From an uncultured Rhodospirillaceae bacterium (lineage in GTDB: Bacteria; Pseudomonadota; Alphaproteobacteria; Rhodospirillales; Magnetospirillaceae), in contig CAJANL010000285.1 in NCBI GenBank assembly GCA_903941105.1, positions 1-61,894 on the forward strand: 61,894 bases of DNA, read 5' to 3'. Shown piece after piece: positions 8,233 through 17,128 of this stretch (its first letter is position 1; each line of letters begins with the position of its first letter). The notes under the pieces were generated by a model. That model searched no databases, was not told the origin of the DNA, and saw only the letters and a list, made by a program, of their open reading frames with translations. The translations under genes and the position numbers were made by a program.

Positions 8233-8565
8233 TCAGCCCAGCTTATCCTTGAAGGCGAGCAGTTGCCGCTCGGCCGCATCGAAGGCCTCGCGCAGCGAGT
8301 CATAGGCGTCGGGGCTGGCGTACTTCTCGCGCACCCGGTGGGGCTCGTGGCTGATGGCCAAGGTGTCGCCGGGGACACCAAGCTCGATATGCACCTCGAA
8401 GATGTTACCCTTTCGATGCTGACGATGCGGCGCCTCTATGGCGACGCGGCAACTGGTCAGGCGCTCGTAGAGCCGGTCCAGCTTGGCCGCCCGCTCACGG
8501 GCCAGCGCCTCCAGCGGAGCGGAGGCATCGAGGTTATGGAAGCGTATTTCAAATGGGACATCCAT
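8233..8565 (-). CDS. HPF/RaiA-like ribosome-associated protein
   Basis: This 110-residue protein matches the sigma-54 modulation/ribosome hibernation factor fold: an N-terminal beta strand (VPFEIRFHNLD), a helix with ALARERAAKLDRLYERLTSC, strands ending in FEVHIELGVPG, and a C-terminal helix (DSLREAFDAAERQLLAFKDKL). It has the length of short HPF and lacks the long-form C-terminal domain. Such proteins bind the 30S subunit and inactivate ribosomes in stationary phase. It is convergent with the diguanylate cyclase. It is more diverged than canonical HPF, so a paralogue role is possible. Confidence 0.75.
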   Translation of the reverse strand: MDVPFEIRFHNLDASAPLEALARERAAKLDRLYERLTSCRVAIEAPHRQHRKGNIFEVHIELGVPGDTLAISHEPHRVREKYASPDAYDSLREAFDAAERQLLAFKDKLG

Positions 8566-8662
8566 GCTGCTTCTCGCGTTGTGGCGACCACGGATGCGGG
8601 TCTATGGTCTAAATTTATGCCGGCAGCGGACAAATGAAAGGGGCGAGAGCAAAGGGGCGGCC

Positions 8663-10282
8663 ATGCGCAATCAGCAAAATGTGAATTTGAGCCAGGCTTT
8701 CCAAAGAGCCATGCAGGCCTATCAAGAGGGTAAGCCCGCCGAAGCGCGCCAGCTTGCCCGGCAGATCGTCGAGGTGCGTCGCGAGTTCGGCGGCGCCCAC
8801 TACCTGTTGGGCCTGCTGGCTCTTGACGCCGGGCAGGGCAAGTCGGCGGCCGATAATCTGGCGCAGGCGGTGGCGCTGGATCCCGATCAGACCGCCCCGC
8901 GTCTCGCCATGGGCCGGGCGCACGAGGTCATGGGCAAGACCAACGGTGCCATTTTGCACTACCGCTCGGTTCTGGAACGCGATCCCCATCACGCCGAGGC
9001 CCATGCCCGCCTGGGCGAGCTGATGCGCCGAGCCAGCAAGACCTCCGCCGCCATCGAGCACTGCCGCGCCGCCATCGCCGCCAACCCCCGCCACGCCGAG
9101 GCGCTCAACACCCTTGGCGCCCTCCTGCACGAACAGGGCGAGCACGCCGAAGCGAAATCGCTGCTGCACCGTGTCCTGGGAATGCGGCCCGACTGGCCGG
9201 TGGCCCTCAACAATTACGGCACCGTCCTGCGTGCCCTGGGACGGCCGGCCGACGCCGTCACCATCCTGGCCGGTGCCGCCGAACTGCGCGACTGCCACGC
9301 TGCAACCCAGGCCAATCTGGCGGGGGCGCTCCGTGAGGCCGGCCGCCTGACCGAAGCCCGTGCCGTTGCCGAGGCCGCCACCCGCAAGGATTCCCGCTGT
9401 GCCGAGGCCTGGCTGGAGTTGGGGCTGGTGCGTATGAGCGAGGATCATCCAGAGGGAGCGGCGGCGGCGTTCGAACGCGCGGTGGCGGTAGCCCCCGGGC
9501 TGACGCAGGCGCGATGGTGTCTGGCCGATGCCTGCCGCCTGCTCGGCCAGCCCGCCCGCGCCGCGAAGCATTACCGCAAATGCCTTGATCTCGATCCCGC
9601 CGATCGCCACGGTGCCGCCCTGGGCCTGGCTCTGGTCGGCGGCGCCCCCGTTCCCGACCGGGCGCCCGAGGCCTATGTGCGTCAGCTGTTCGATGACTAT
9701 GCCGACACCTTCGACACCGCGCTGGTGGAAAAGCTCGACTACCGCGCCCCCGCCCTGCTGGCCGACGCCCTCAACCGGGTGCTGGGCAATACCCACGGTC
9801 TGGTGGTGATGGATGCCGGCTGCGGCACCGGCTTGATGGCGCCGGTGCTGCGCGGCTCCGCCTCACGCCTGGACGGTGTCGACCTATCGCCGGCCATGGT
9901 GGCCAAGGCCGAGGCGCGCGGGCTCTACGACGATCTCCGGGTGGGCGAGCTGACGGCGGCGCTGGTCGCACGGCCTGCCCTCTATGATGTGGTGGTGGCG
10001 GCCGACGTGCTGGTCTATCTCGGCGCCCTCGACGGCGTGCTGGGGGCCACCGCCACCGCCCTGAAGCCGGGCGGCGCCTTCGCCTTCACGGTCGAGCGGG
10101 CCGACGACATCGCCTCCTACATGCTCGGCGCCAAAAGCCGTTACGCCCATGCGCCGGCCTATGTGCGCCGCATGGCCGAGGCGGCGGGCTTCGCCGTGGC
10201 GCTGGCCGAGCCGTCCGTTACCCGCCTTGACGCCGGCGAGGATGTTCCCGGCCTGGTGATGGTGCTGAAGAAACTGGCCTGA
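8663..10282 (+). CDS. TPR-repeat protein fused to a class I methyltransferase
   Basis: The ATG at 8663 was chosen over upstream in-frame starts because GCAAAGGGGCGG precedes it and upstream codons overlap the divergent HPF-like gene. The 539-residue product has about nine tetratricopeptide repeats (residues 10-340), then a SAM-dependent methyltransferase domain (about 375-530) with motif I DAGCGTGLM near residue 382 and GVDLSP as the acidic motif II. The fusion resembles the DREV/UbiE-like methyltransferases attached to TPR arrays in Magnetospirillum-type genomes. The substrate is unknown; the TPR part probably recruits a protein partner. Confidence 0.85.
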   Translation: MRNQQNVNLSQAFQRAMQAYQEGKPAEARQLARQIVEVRREFGGAHYLLGLLALDAGQGKSAADNLAQAVALDPDQTAPRLAMGRAHEVMGKTNGAILHYRSVLERDPHHAEAHARLGELMRRASKTSAAIEHCRAAIAANPRHAEALNTLGALLHEQGEHAEAKSLLHRVLGMRPDWPVALNNYGTVLRALGRPADAVTILAGAAELRDCHAATQANLAGALREAGRLTEARAVAEAATRKDSRCAEAWLELGLVRMSEDHPEGAAAAFERAVAVAPGLTQARWCLADACRLLGQPARAAKHYRKCLDLDPADRHGAALGLALVGGAPVPDRAPEAYVRQLFDDYADTFDTALVEKLDYRAPALLADALNRVLGNTHGLVVMDAGCGTGLMAPVLRGSASRLDGVDLSPAMVAKAEARGLYDDLRVGELTAALVARPALYDVVVAADVLVYLGALDGVLGATATALKPGGAFAFTVERADDIASYMLGAKSRYAHAPAYVRRMAEAAGFAVALAEPSVTRLDAGEDVPGLVMVLKKLA

Positions 10283-10342
10283 GTTTCCCGCCCCACGGGG
10301 AGAGGGAGTGACAGCAGGCCATACTCGCGGCATGATCGGTGG

Positions 10343-11590
10343 ATGTTCCTCGCCGTCGACCCCCTTGCCGAAGACATCGACCTCATCGCCGAGATGACAG
10401 GTGATTTCGCCCGCTCGCGAGATATCGAGGCGACGCTGCGCCATGGGCTGATGCGTATCACCAACCGGCTGGGCGCCGAAGCCGCCTCGCTGTTCCTGAT
10501 GGACGAGGCCACCGGCGAACTGGTCTGCCGCGCCTGCGTCGGCCCCGCCGACGTCACCGGCCTGCGGTTGCCCAAGGGGGCCGGCATCGTCTGGCGCACG
10601 GTGATGGAAAACACCCCCCAGATGGTCGAGGACACCCGGTCCGACCCCGATTTTGCCGCCGTGGTCGACCGCTCCACCGGCTTCATCACCCGCAGCATCC
10701 TGTGCGCCCCCCTGTCGGTGCGCGACGACCGGCTGGGGGCCATCGAGCTGTTCAACAAGCACCAGGCCCGCAGCTTCTCGGCCGGCGATCGCCAACTGTT
10801 GCAGGCGTTGTCGTCGTCGGCGGCGCTGGCGCTGGTCAATGCCCACATGGCCGCCGCCATGGCCGAGCAGGAGGCACTGAAGCGCGAGCTGGCCCTGGCC
10901 GCCGACATCCAGCGCGCCATGCTGCCCAAACCGCAGCAGCCGGAGTCACCCATCCACGGCATCAACCTGCCGGCCCGCGGCGTCTCGGGCGACTTCTACG
11001 AGATCATGCCCCTGGTCGACGGCCGTATCGCCTTCGCCATCGCCGACGTCTCGGGCAAGGGCATGAACGCCTCGCTACTGATGGCCAAGACCGCCAGCCT
11101 GTTCCGCTGCCTCGCCAAGCGCATCGAGGGGCCGGGGCCGCTGCTCGCCGCCATCGACGCCGAGTTGCTGGAGACCGGCCATGCCGGCATGTTCGTCACC
11201 ATGGTGGCCGGTGTGCTCGATCCCGCCGGCGGCCGGGTGGTGCTGGCCAATGCCGGCCACGAGCCGCCGCTGCTGGCCCGCGACGGCCGCTTCGAGGCGA
11301 TCCTTGGCACTATGCCTCCGTTGGGCGTCTTGCCGGGCCTATTCGCCGACGGTTGCCCCGAGAACACCATCGACCTCGCCGGGGGAACGCTCTATTTGTT
11401 CACCGACGGCCTGACCGAGGCGCGCACGTGCGATGGCGCCATGCTGGGCGGCGCCGGGGTCGAGCATCTGCTGACCGCCAACGCCCACCGCCCGGCTGCC
11501 GAGCGCCTGACCGCCCTGGTGACGGCGGTGGACCAGGGCGGCGGATTGCGGGACGACGTCACCATTCTTCTGGTGGAGGACAGGCGGTGA
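10343..11590 (+). CDS. GAF-domain SpoIIE/RsbU-type serine phosphatase
   Basis: This 415-residue protein has a GAF domain (about residues 25-175), a short linking helix, and a PP2C-type SpoIIE phosphatase domain (about 190-415). Visible metal-site motifs include SGDFYE, DVSGKG and the C-terminal DDVTILLV. Such enzymes dephosphorylate a STAS anti-anti-sigma factor, and the GAF domain would sense a small ligand. The GTG start of the RsbW-like kinase overlaps its stop by 4 nt, and the STAS gene follows, so all three parts of a partner switch are adjacent. Confidence 0.9.
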   Translation: MFLAVDPLAEDIDLIAEMTGDFARSRDIEATLRHGLMRITNRLGAEAASLFLMDEATGELVCRACVGPADVTGLRLPKGAGIVWRTVMENTPQMVEDTRSDPDFAAVVDRSTGFITRSILCAPLSVRDDRLGAIELFNKHQARSFSAGDRQLLQALSSSAALALVNAHMAAAMAEQEALKRELALAADIQRAMLPKPQQPESPIHGINLPARGVSGDFYEIMPLVDGRIAFAIADVSGKGMNASLLMAKTASLFRCLAKRIEGPGPLLAAIDAELLETGHAGMFVTMVAGVLDPAGGRVVLANAGHEPPLLARDGRFEAILGTMPPLGVLPGLFADGCPENTIDLAGGTLYLFTDGLTEARTCDGAMLGGAGVEHLLTANAHRPAAERLTALVTAVDQGGGLRDDVTILLVEDRR

Positions 11591-11991
11591 TCGAGAGACG
11601 CTTTCCCGCCCGCCCGGAGCATCTGGCCAATATTCGCGCCGTGGTGACCGGGACGCTGCAAGGCTTCGGCTGCAGCTCGGACACGCTTCAGGATGTGGTG
11701 CTGGCGGTTGATGAGGCTTGCCAGAATATCATCCGCCATGCCTACTGCGGTGTCGACGGCGACATCGTGCTGCAACTCGCCCGGCGTGACGGGTATCTGG
11801 TGGTGCGGCTGATCGATTTCGCCCCGCCGGTGGACACCACCCGCATTGCGCCGCGCGACCTGAATGTGCTGCGTCCCGGCGGGCTGGGCACCCATCTTAT
11901 GCGCGAGGTGATGGATGCCGTCACCTTCCTCGACCCGCCGGCTGGCGCCGGCAACCTGCTTGAAATGACCAAACGGATCGGCATGCCATGA
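11587..11991 (+). CDS. RsbW-type serine kinase (anti-sigma-like, GHKL ATPase)
   Basis: This 134-residue single-domain GHKL ATPase starts at GTG inside a GTGA overlap. The N-box is DEACQNIIRHAY (about residues 42-53), and the G1/G2 boxes are seen as LIDFAPP and PGGLGTHLM. This domain phosphorylates STAS antagonists and may bind a sigma factor or other target. It is translationally coupled to the phosphatase before it and to the STAS gene after it (4-nt overlap). No sigma factor is encoded nearby, so the final output is not visible. Confidence 0.88.
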   Translation: MIERRFPARPEHLANIRAVVTGTLQGFGCSSDTLQDVVLAVDEACQNIIRHAYCGVDGDIVLQLARRDGYLVVRLIDFAPPVDTTRIAPRDLNVLRPGGLGTHLMREVMDAVTFLDPPAGAGNLLEMTKRIGMP

Positions 11992-12314
11992 ACATCGATA
12001 TCCGCGAACTCGAAGGTGCCGTCGTGGTGGCGCTGTCCGGCGAGGTGGACCTGCAACACAGTCCCCGCCTGCGCAAGACGCTGATGGACCTGATGTTCGA
12101 GCAGCGCCACGTGCTGGTCGACATGGCCGGCGTCGGCTATATCGACAGTTCCGGCGTGGCCAGCCTGGTCGAGGCCTACCAGATGGCGCGCCGGAACAAC
12201 ACCCGCTTCCTGCTGGCGGCACTCAGCGATCCGGCGCGCCGCGTCTTTCAACTGGCCCGCCTCGACCGTGTCTTCGCCATCGTCGACAGCGTCGAGGCGG
12301 GATTGAAGGAATGA
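11988..12314 (+). CDS. STAS-domain anti-sigma factor antagonist
   Basis: This 108-residue protein is a lone STAS domain. The phosphorylatable loop reads YIDSSGVASL (about residues 46-55), so a Ser is present at the site used in SpoIIAA and RsbV. It closes the phosphatase/kinase/STAS triad. The Mla-type permease gene starts 85 nt later on the same strand. In gammaproteobacteria MlaB, the STAS partner of MlaF, sits in the same operon, so this protein could serve either or both roles. Confidence 0.88.
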   Translation: MNIDIRELEGAVVVALSGEVDLQHSPRLRKTLMDLMFEQRHVLVDMAGVGYIDSSGVASLVEAYQMARRNNTRFLLAALSDPARRVFQLARLDRVFAIVDSVEAGLKE

Positions 12315-12399
12315 TGTTTGGGCTGTCGATAGAACCCACCGCGGGGCCCTCGCCCGGCTGCGCCAGGGGAGATAGCCACCCGCGCTTGAGGCTGTTGCC

Positions 12400-13188
12400 A
12401 TGCTGACCGGCCTCGAACGCCTGGGGCGCTATGCCGTCCGGGGGCTGGCGGAGTTCGGCTTCGGTGCGGCGCTGTTGGGCGAAAGCCTGTACTGGCTGGT
12501 AATGGGGCGCCGTCGCCGCCAGCCGGTGCGGCTGGCCGCCATTGTCGCCCAGGCCATGGAAATCGGCATCCACGCCCTGCCTATCGTCACCGTGCTGGCC
12601 GGCACCATCGGCATCATGCTGGCTATCCAGGGCATCTACACCCTGAGGACCTTCGGCGCCGAATCGCGGGTGACGCTGGGCATCGCGCTGTCCATCGTCC
12701 GCGAGTTCTCGCCCCTGATCACCGGCATCCTGGTGGCGGGCCGCTCGGGCTCGGCACTGGCCGCCCGGCTGGGCACCATGCGCATCAGCCAGGAGGTGGA
12801 CGCGCTGACCGTCATGGGTATTTCGCCGGTGCGCTTCCTGGTGGTGCCCTCGCTGGTGGCCATGGTGGTGATGCTGCCATTGCTCACCCTGTGGGGCGAC
12901 CTGGTGGCGCTGTTCGCCGCCGGACTTTACGTGGCGCCGCAACTGGGCTCGACCGTGGCGGCCTATGTGGACGAGGTGATCTCGCTGCTGAAGCTCAACG
13001 ACATGCTGCACGGCCTGGCCAAGAGCGGCATCTTCGCCGTGCTGGTGACCATCATCGGGGTGCTGAACGGCGCCTCGGTCACCGGCGGCGCCGAGGGTGT
13101 TGGCCGTATGACCACGCGCTCGGTGGTGCACGCCATTTCGGCCATCGTGGTCACCGACATGGTGTTCGTGTTCATGGTGACGCGATGA
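12400..13188 (+). CDS. mlaE: Mla-type phospholipid ABC transporter permease MlaE
   Basis: This 262-residue MlaE-family permease has five to six hydrophobic segments and the conserved GILVAGRSGSALAA-LGTMR-QEVDAL region (about residues 108-136), which contacts the ATPase. It overlaps the ATPase gene by 4 nt, and the MCE-domain gene follows. By family, it moves lipids between the inner and outer membrane. The leftmost start codon at 12400 places a charged segment before the first helix, as in homologues. Confidence 0.93.
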   Translation: MLTGLERLGRYAVRGLAEFGFGAALLGESLYWLVMGRRRRQPVRLAAIVAQAMEIGIHALPIVTVLAGTIGIMLAIQGIYTLRTFGAESRVTLGIALSIVREFSPLITGILVAGRSGSALAARLGTMRISQEVDALTVMGISPVRFLVVPSLVAMVVMLPLLTLWGDLVALFAAGLYVAPQLGSTVAAYVDEVISLLKLNDMLHGLAKSGIFAVLVTIIGVLNGASVTGGAEGVGRMTTRSVVHAISAIVVTDMVFVFMVTR

Positions 13189-14018
13189 CCGCCACCGTCC
13201 GCCCCGCCAGCATCGAGGTCGCCAACCTCGTCACCCATTACGGCGATCGCCAGATCCTCAAGGGGGTCAGCCTCGAGGTGCGCGAGGGCGAGATCATGGT
13301 GATCATGGGCGGTTCGGGCTCGGGTAAGACGACGCTGCTCAATCACCTGCTCGGCCTGATCCAGCCAACCTCGGGAACGGTGCGGGTGCTGGGCAGGGAC
13401 ATCAACCGCCTGCCGCCGCTCGACCTGCAGGAACTGCGCACCAAGACCGGCGTCGCCTTCCAGTCCGGCGCCCTATTCAGCTCGCTGTCGGTGGGCGAGA
13501 ACATCGCCCTGCCGCTGCGCGAGCACACCCGCCTCGACGCCACCACCATCGGCATCATGACCCGGCTCAAGCTGGAGGTGGTCAGCCTGGCCGGATTCGA
13601 AAATCTGATGCCGGCCGAGCTGTCGGGCGGCATGATCAAGCGTGCCGCCCTGGCGCGGGCCATCGTCATGGACCCCCGGCTGCTGTTCTGCGACGAGCCC
13701 TCGGCCGGGTTGGACCCGGTGGTGGCCTCGGCCATCGACGACCTGATCCTGCGGCTGCGCGACGCCATGGGCATGAGCATCGTGGTGGTGACGCACGATC
13801 TCGACTCGGCCTTCAAGATCGCCGACCGCATCTGTGTGCTCGACAAGGGCGAGGTTTTAGCGCTCGATTCGGTGGATGCCATCCGCGCCAGCCCCAACCC
13901 GCGGATACAAAACCTGCTCAACCGCAGGACCGAGGAAGCCGAGCTCGACCCCGACGCCTATCTGCGCCGGCTGCTCGGCGAAAAAGAAAAACAGGGAGAC
14001 GGGAAGCCGCGCCTATGA
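13185..14018 (+). CDS. mlaF: Mla-type lipid transporter ATPase MlaF
   Basis: The ATG at 13185 overlaps the mlaE stop as ATGA. The 277-residue ABC ATPase has Walker A GGSGSGKTT (about residues 43-51), a signature read as LSGGMIKRAALARA, typical of MlaF rather than LSGGQ, Walker B LLFCDEPSAGLDP, and the switch His in VVTHDL. The C-terminal tail after residue 255 is charged. It overlaps mlaD by 4 nt. It drives the MlaE permease with the MlaD substrate-binding protein. Confidence 0.93.
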   Translation: MTATVRPASIEVANLVTHYGDRQILKGVSLEVREGEIMVIMGGSGSGKTTLLNHLLGLIQPTSGTVRVLGRDINRLPPLDLQELRTKTGVAFQSGALFSSLSVGENIALPLREHTRLDATTIGIMTRLKLEVVSLAGFENLMPAELSGGMIKRAALARAIVMDPRLLFCDEPSAGLDPVVASAIDDLILRLRDAMGMSIVVVTHDLDSAFKIADRICVLDKGEVLALDSVDAIRASPNPRIQNLLNRRTEEAELDPDAYLRRLLGEKEKQGDGKPRL

Positions 14019-14944
14019 GGGATGCCAAATTCAACTATATCGTCGTGGGGGCCTTCGTCCTGACCATGCTGGTGGCCCTGGTGGCGACCGTGGCAGTGCT
14101 CACGGGCCGCACCGGCAACACCGACGCCTACTACACCCACCTGCCCAATGTGAGCGGCCTGAAATACGGCACCAAGGTCACCTACGAGGGGTTTCCTGTG
14201 GGCCAGGTCGACGACATCGAGCCGCAGCGCTCGCAGGGCAAGACCAGCTTCCGCGTCAAGCTGGTGGTCAACCATGGCTGGCTGATCCCGCTCGACTCCA
14301 CCGCCCGGGTGGCGGCCTCGGGGTTGCTGGCGGCGGTGGCGGTGGACATCAAGGGCGGCGTCTCCGACGACTTCCTGGCGCCCGGCTCCGAGATCCCCAG
14401 CGGACCGGCGGCCAACATCTTCGCGGTGATGAACGACGTCGCCGGCCAGGTCACCGACTTGTCGCAGAACGCCCTCAAGCCGCTGCTGGGGACGTTGAAC
14501 GAGCGCATCGACGTGGTTGGCCGCCTGCTGGAGAAGCAGGCGCCCGACATCCTGGCCAACCTCGTGGCGGTGACCTCCGACGTCCACCGCATGACCGGCA
14601 CCCTGTCGGAGAAGGTGGTCAACGACGCCAACGCCAAGCGCATCACCGAGACCCTCGACAACATGTCGGTGCTCAGCCGCGGCCTGTCCGACAGCCGCCA
14701 CAAGGTGGACTCGGTGCTGGTGTCGCTCGACAAGGTGGTGGCCGGCAACCGCGACAGCGTCGACCAGAGCCTCAAGGACCTCCGCCATACCCTGCAGACG
14801 GTGGCGCGAAACATCGACTCGGTGACCTACAACCTGGACGGCACCACCCGCAACCTCAACGAATTCAGCCGCCAACTGCGCGAAAACCCCGGTGTCCTGC
14901 TGGGCGGCACCAAGCGCGGCGAGGACGGGCCGGGACGACGGTAG
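14015..14944 (+). CDS. mlaD: Mla-type MCE-domain lipid-binding protein MlaD
   Basis: This 309-residue protein has one N-terminal membrane helix (about residues 9-30) and an MCE domain (about 38-115, LPNVSGLKYGTKVTYEGFPVG). A long helical periplasmic region follows, to about residue 290, and could form a hexameric tunnel. It is longer than E. coli MlaD (183 residues), nearer to PqiB/YebT or alphaproteobacterial MCE proteins. The lipoprotein gene follows 134 nt later and probably belongs to the same system. Confidence 0.92.
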   Translation: MRDAKFNYIVVGAFVLTMLVALVATVAVLTGRTGNTDAYYTHLPNVSGLKYGTKVTYEGFPVGQVDDIEPQRSQGKTSFRVKLVVNHGWLIPLDSTARVAASGLLAAVAVDIKGGVSDDFLAPGSEIPSGPAANIFAVMNDVAGQVTDLSQNALKPLLGTLNERIDVVGRLLEKQAPDILANLVAVTSDVHRMTGTLSEKVVNDANAKRITETLDNMSVLSRGLSDSRHKVDSVLVSLDKVVAGNRDSVDQSLKDLRHTLQTVARNIDSVTYNLDGTTRNLNEFSRQLRENPGVLLGGTKRGEDGPGRR

Positions 14945-15078
14945 GCGGAGTGCCATAACACACGAATGCCCGCTGGCCGGGCCACTGATAATACGGATGA
15001 AAATATTGCAAGCCGCCTCCCTGTGGGTTTGCTGAAGGATTTTGCAAAGCCTCGGCTTGAGTTGCGAAGGGTATTACC

Positions 15079-15714
15079 TTGACTAATTCCTATCCATGGT
15101 CATCCGTGTCCATCCGTGTCGGAATCCTGACTGCGGCCGGTCTGATGTTGCTTTCCGCCTGTGCCGGCCCGCCGCCGCCCAAGGATCAGTATTTTCGCCT
15201 TGCCGTGGCCCCGCCGGCACAGACCTTCCAGCGGCCCGCCCTCCCCGGCGTCCTCGAAGTGGATCGGCTGGAGACCGACGGTGTGGTTTCCGAGCGCGCC
15301 CTGGCGTTCCAGACCCGACCCGGCGGCCCGCTCGGGCGCTACAGCTACGACTATTGGAGCGAGCCGCCCGGCATCATGCTGCAGGGGCGGGTGGTGGATT
15401 ACCTCAAGGCCGCCAACGCCGCCGACCGGGTGGTGACGCCCGACCTGCGGGTGCCCTCCGACTGGACCCTGCGCGGCAAGCTCCGGCGCTTCGAACAGGT
15501 CACCGGCGCCGGGCGCGTCGCGGTCGAGGTGCAGATGGCGGTGGTCAGCGCCCGCGACGGCACCCTGGTGCTGCAGGAGACCTACGCCGCCGAACTGCCC
15601 GCCGAGGGCGACAAGGTGGAGGCGGTGGTCACGGCCATCGGCCGCGCCACCTCGGAGATTCTCGCCCGCTTTGCCGCCGACCTCGGTCGCGTCAAGCTCG
15701 CCGAGCGGCGATGA
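15079..15714 (+). CDS. ABC-transport auxiliary lipoprotein (PqiC-like)
   Basis: This 211-residue protein is preceded by GAAGGG seven nt before a TTG start. It has a signal peptide and a lipobox LLSAC with Cys28, so it should be lipidated. The remainder matches the ABC_trans_aux family (PqiC/YmbA), with the segment DQYFRLAVAPP early in the mature part. These lipoproteins sit in the outer membrane and pair with MCE transporters, which fits the mlaEFD genes just upstream. A GTG ten codons later could be an alternative start. It overlaps the next gene by 4 nt. Confidence 0.85.
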   Translation: MTNSYPWSSVSIRVGILTAAGLMLLSACAGPPPPKDQYFRLAVAPPAQTFQRPALPGVLEVDRLETDGVVSERALAFQTRPGGPLGRYSYDYWSEPPGIMLQGRVVDYLKAANAADRVVTPDLRVPSDWTLRGKLRRFEQVTGAGRVAVEVQMAVVSARDGTLVLQETYAAELPAEGDKVEAVVTAIGRATSEILARFAADLGRVKLAERR

Positions 15715-17021
15715 GGACGCGGCGGACGCCGTCGCGCAAGGCCCGTGCCGCCCAGCCGGCGGCGCGCACCGTCGAGTTGATCATCGAGCAGGTGGGGGCG
15801 CGCGGCGACGGGCTGGCGCGGCTGGGTGATGACGCGGTGTTCGTGCCGTTCACCGTGGCGGGGGATCGGGTGCTGGCGCGTATCGAGGGCAAGCGCGGCG
15901 ACGGTCTGGCCGCCACGCTGATCGAGGTCGTCGAGCCGGGTCCCGGCCGCGAGGTGCCGCCCTGTGCCCATTTCGGCCGCTGCGGCGGCTGCGCCGTGCA
16001 GCATCTCGACGACGACACCTACGACGAGTGGAAGACGGCGCTGCTGACCGCTCAGTTGGCCCGCGCCGGACTGGGAGGCATCGCCGTGACACCGCTGGTG
16101 CGGATTCCCCCTGCCAGCCGGCGTCGTGCCGCCTTCGCCTTCCAGCGGCGCAAGGGCGCGGCGCTGGTGGGGTTCAACGCCCGTGCCAGCCACGCCGTCA
16201 TCGACATCGAGCGCTGCCCGCTGCTGGAGCCGGCCCTGGCCGCCCTGCTGCCCGCCCTGCGCGCCATGCTGGCCGAGGTGGTGGCCGAGGGCGAGGACGG
16301 CGATTGCGTCGTCACCCTGACCGAGGGCGGCCTCGATCTGCTGGTGGAGGCCGAGGCCCGCCTCGACCTGTTCGACCGCGAGCGGCTGGCCGCCTTCGCC
16401 GAGACCGCCGACCTGGCGCGGCTGACCTGGCGTCGCCCCGGCGTCGGCTTCGCCGAACCCATCGCCCGGCGCCGCGCGGCGGTGGTGTGCTTCGCCGGCA
16501 TCGCCGTCGAACCGCCGCCCGGCGCCTTCCTGCAGCCGACGCGGGGCGGCGAGCTGGCCATCGCCGAACTGGTGCTGCGGGCGGTGGGCACGGCAGCGCC
16601 GTTGCTCGACCTGTACGCCGGCTGCGGCAGTTTCACCGTGCCCTTGGCCCTGCGCGGCCGGGTGCACGCGGTGGAGGGTGAACAGGCGCCGCTGCTGGCG
16701 CTCGATGCCGCCGCCCACCGTGACGGGCTCGCCATCACCACCGAGGTGCGCGACCTCGCCCGCCGGCCGCTGCTGGCGCACGAGTTGAAACCCTACAAGG
16801 CGGTGGTGTTCGACCCGCCGCGCGCCGGCGCCGCCGCCCAATGCGCCGAACTCGCCGCCGCCGGCCCGCCGCTGGTGGTGGCGGTGTCGTGCAACCCGAC
16901 CACCCTGGCCCGTGACCTACGCACCCTGGTGGCGGGCGGCTATGCCGTCGAGGCGATCACCCCCATCGACCAGTTCCCCTGGTCACCCCATCTGGAAGCG
17001 GTGACGGTGCTGAAAAGGTAG
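15711..17021 (+). CDS. TrmA/RlmD-family RNA uracil-C5 methyltransferase
   Basis: This 436-residue enzyme has a TRAM domain (about residues 18-75) and an iron-sulfur motif with Cys85, Cys91 and Cys94 (CAHFGRCGGC) plus a later Cys near 160 (ERCPLLEP). A SAM-binding domain follows with DLYAGCGSFTVPLA. The catalytic Cys lies in VSCNPTTLARD and the DPPR motif is present. It methylates uracil-C5 in 23S rRNA (RlmC/RlmD-type sites) or tRNA; sequence alone does not tell which. The ATG overlaps the lipoprotein stop by 4 nt, although the functions are unrelated. Confidence 0.92.
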   Translation: MRTRRTPSRKARAAQPAARTVELIIEQVGARGDGLARLGDDAVFVPFTVAGDRVLARIEGKRGDGLAATLIEVVEPGPGREVPPCAHFGRCGGCAVQHLDDDTYDEWKTALLTAQLARAGLGGIAVTPLVRIPPASRRRAAFAFQRRKGAALVGFNARASHAVIDIERCPLLEPALAALLPALRAMLAEVVAEGEDGDCVVTLTEGGLDLLVEAEARLDLFDRERLAAFAETADLARLTWRRPGVGFAEPIARRRAAVVCFAGIAVEPPPGAFLQPTRGGELAIAELVLRAVGTAAPLLDLYAGCGSFTVPLALRGRVHAVEGEQAPLLALDAAAHRDGLAITTEVRDLARRPLLAHELKPYKAVVFDPPRAGAAAQCAELAAAGPPLVVAVSCNPTTLARDLRTLVAGGYAVEAITPIDQFPWSPHLEAVTVLKR

Positions 17022-17128
17022 CCGCCTCGCCCCATGCCCGATGGAGAAGCCATCGCGGATCGGCCTTAAATCACCTCACCCCAACCTTCTTCCGCCGGAA
17101 GAGGGTATTTGCTGTCCGGTGACGAGCC

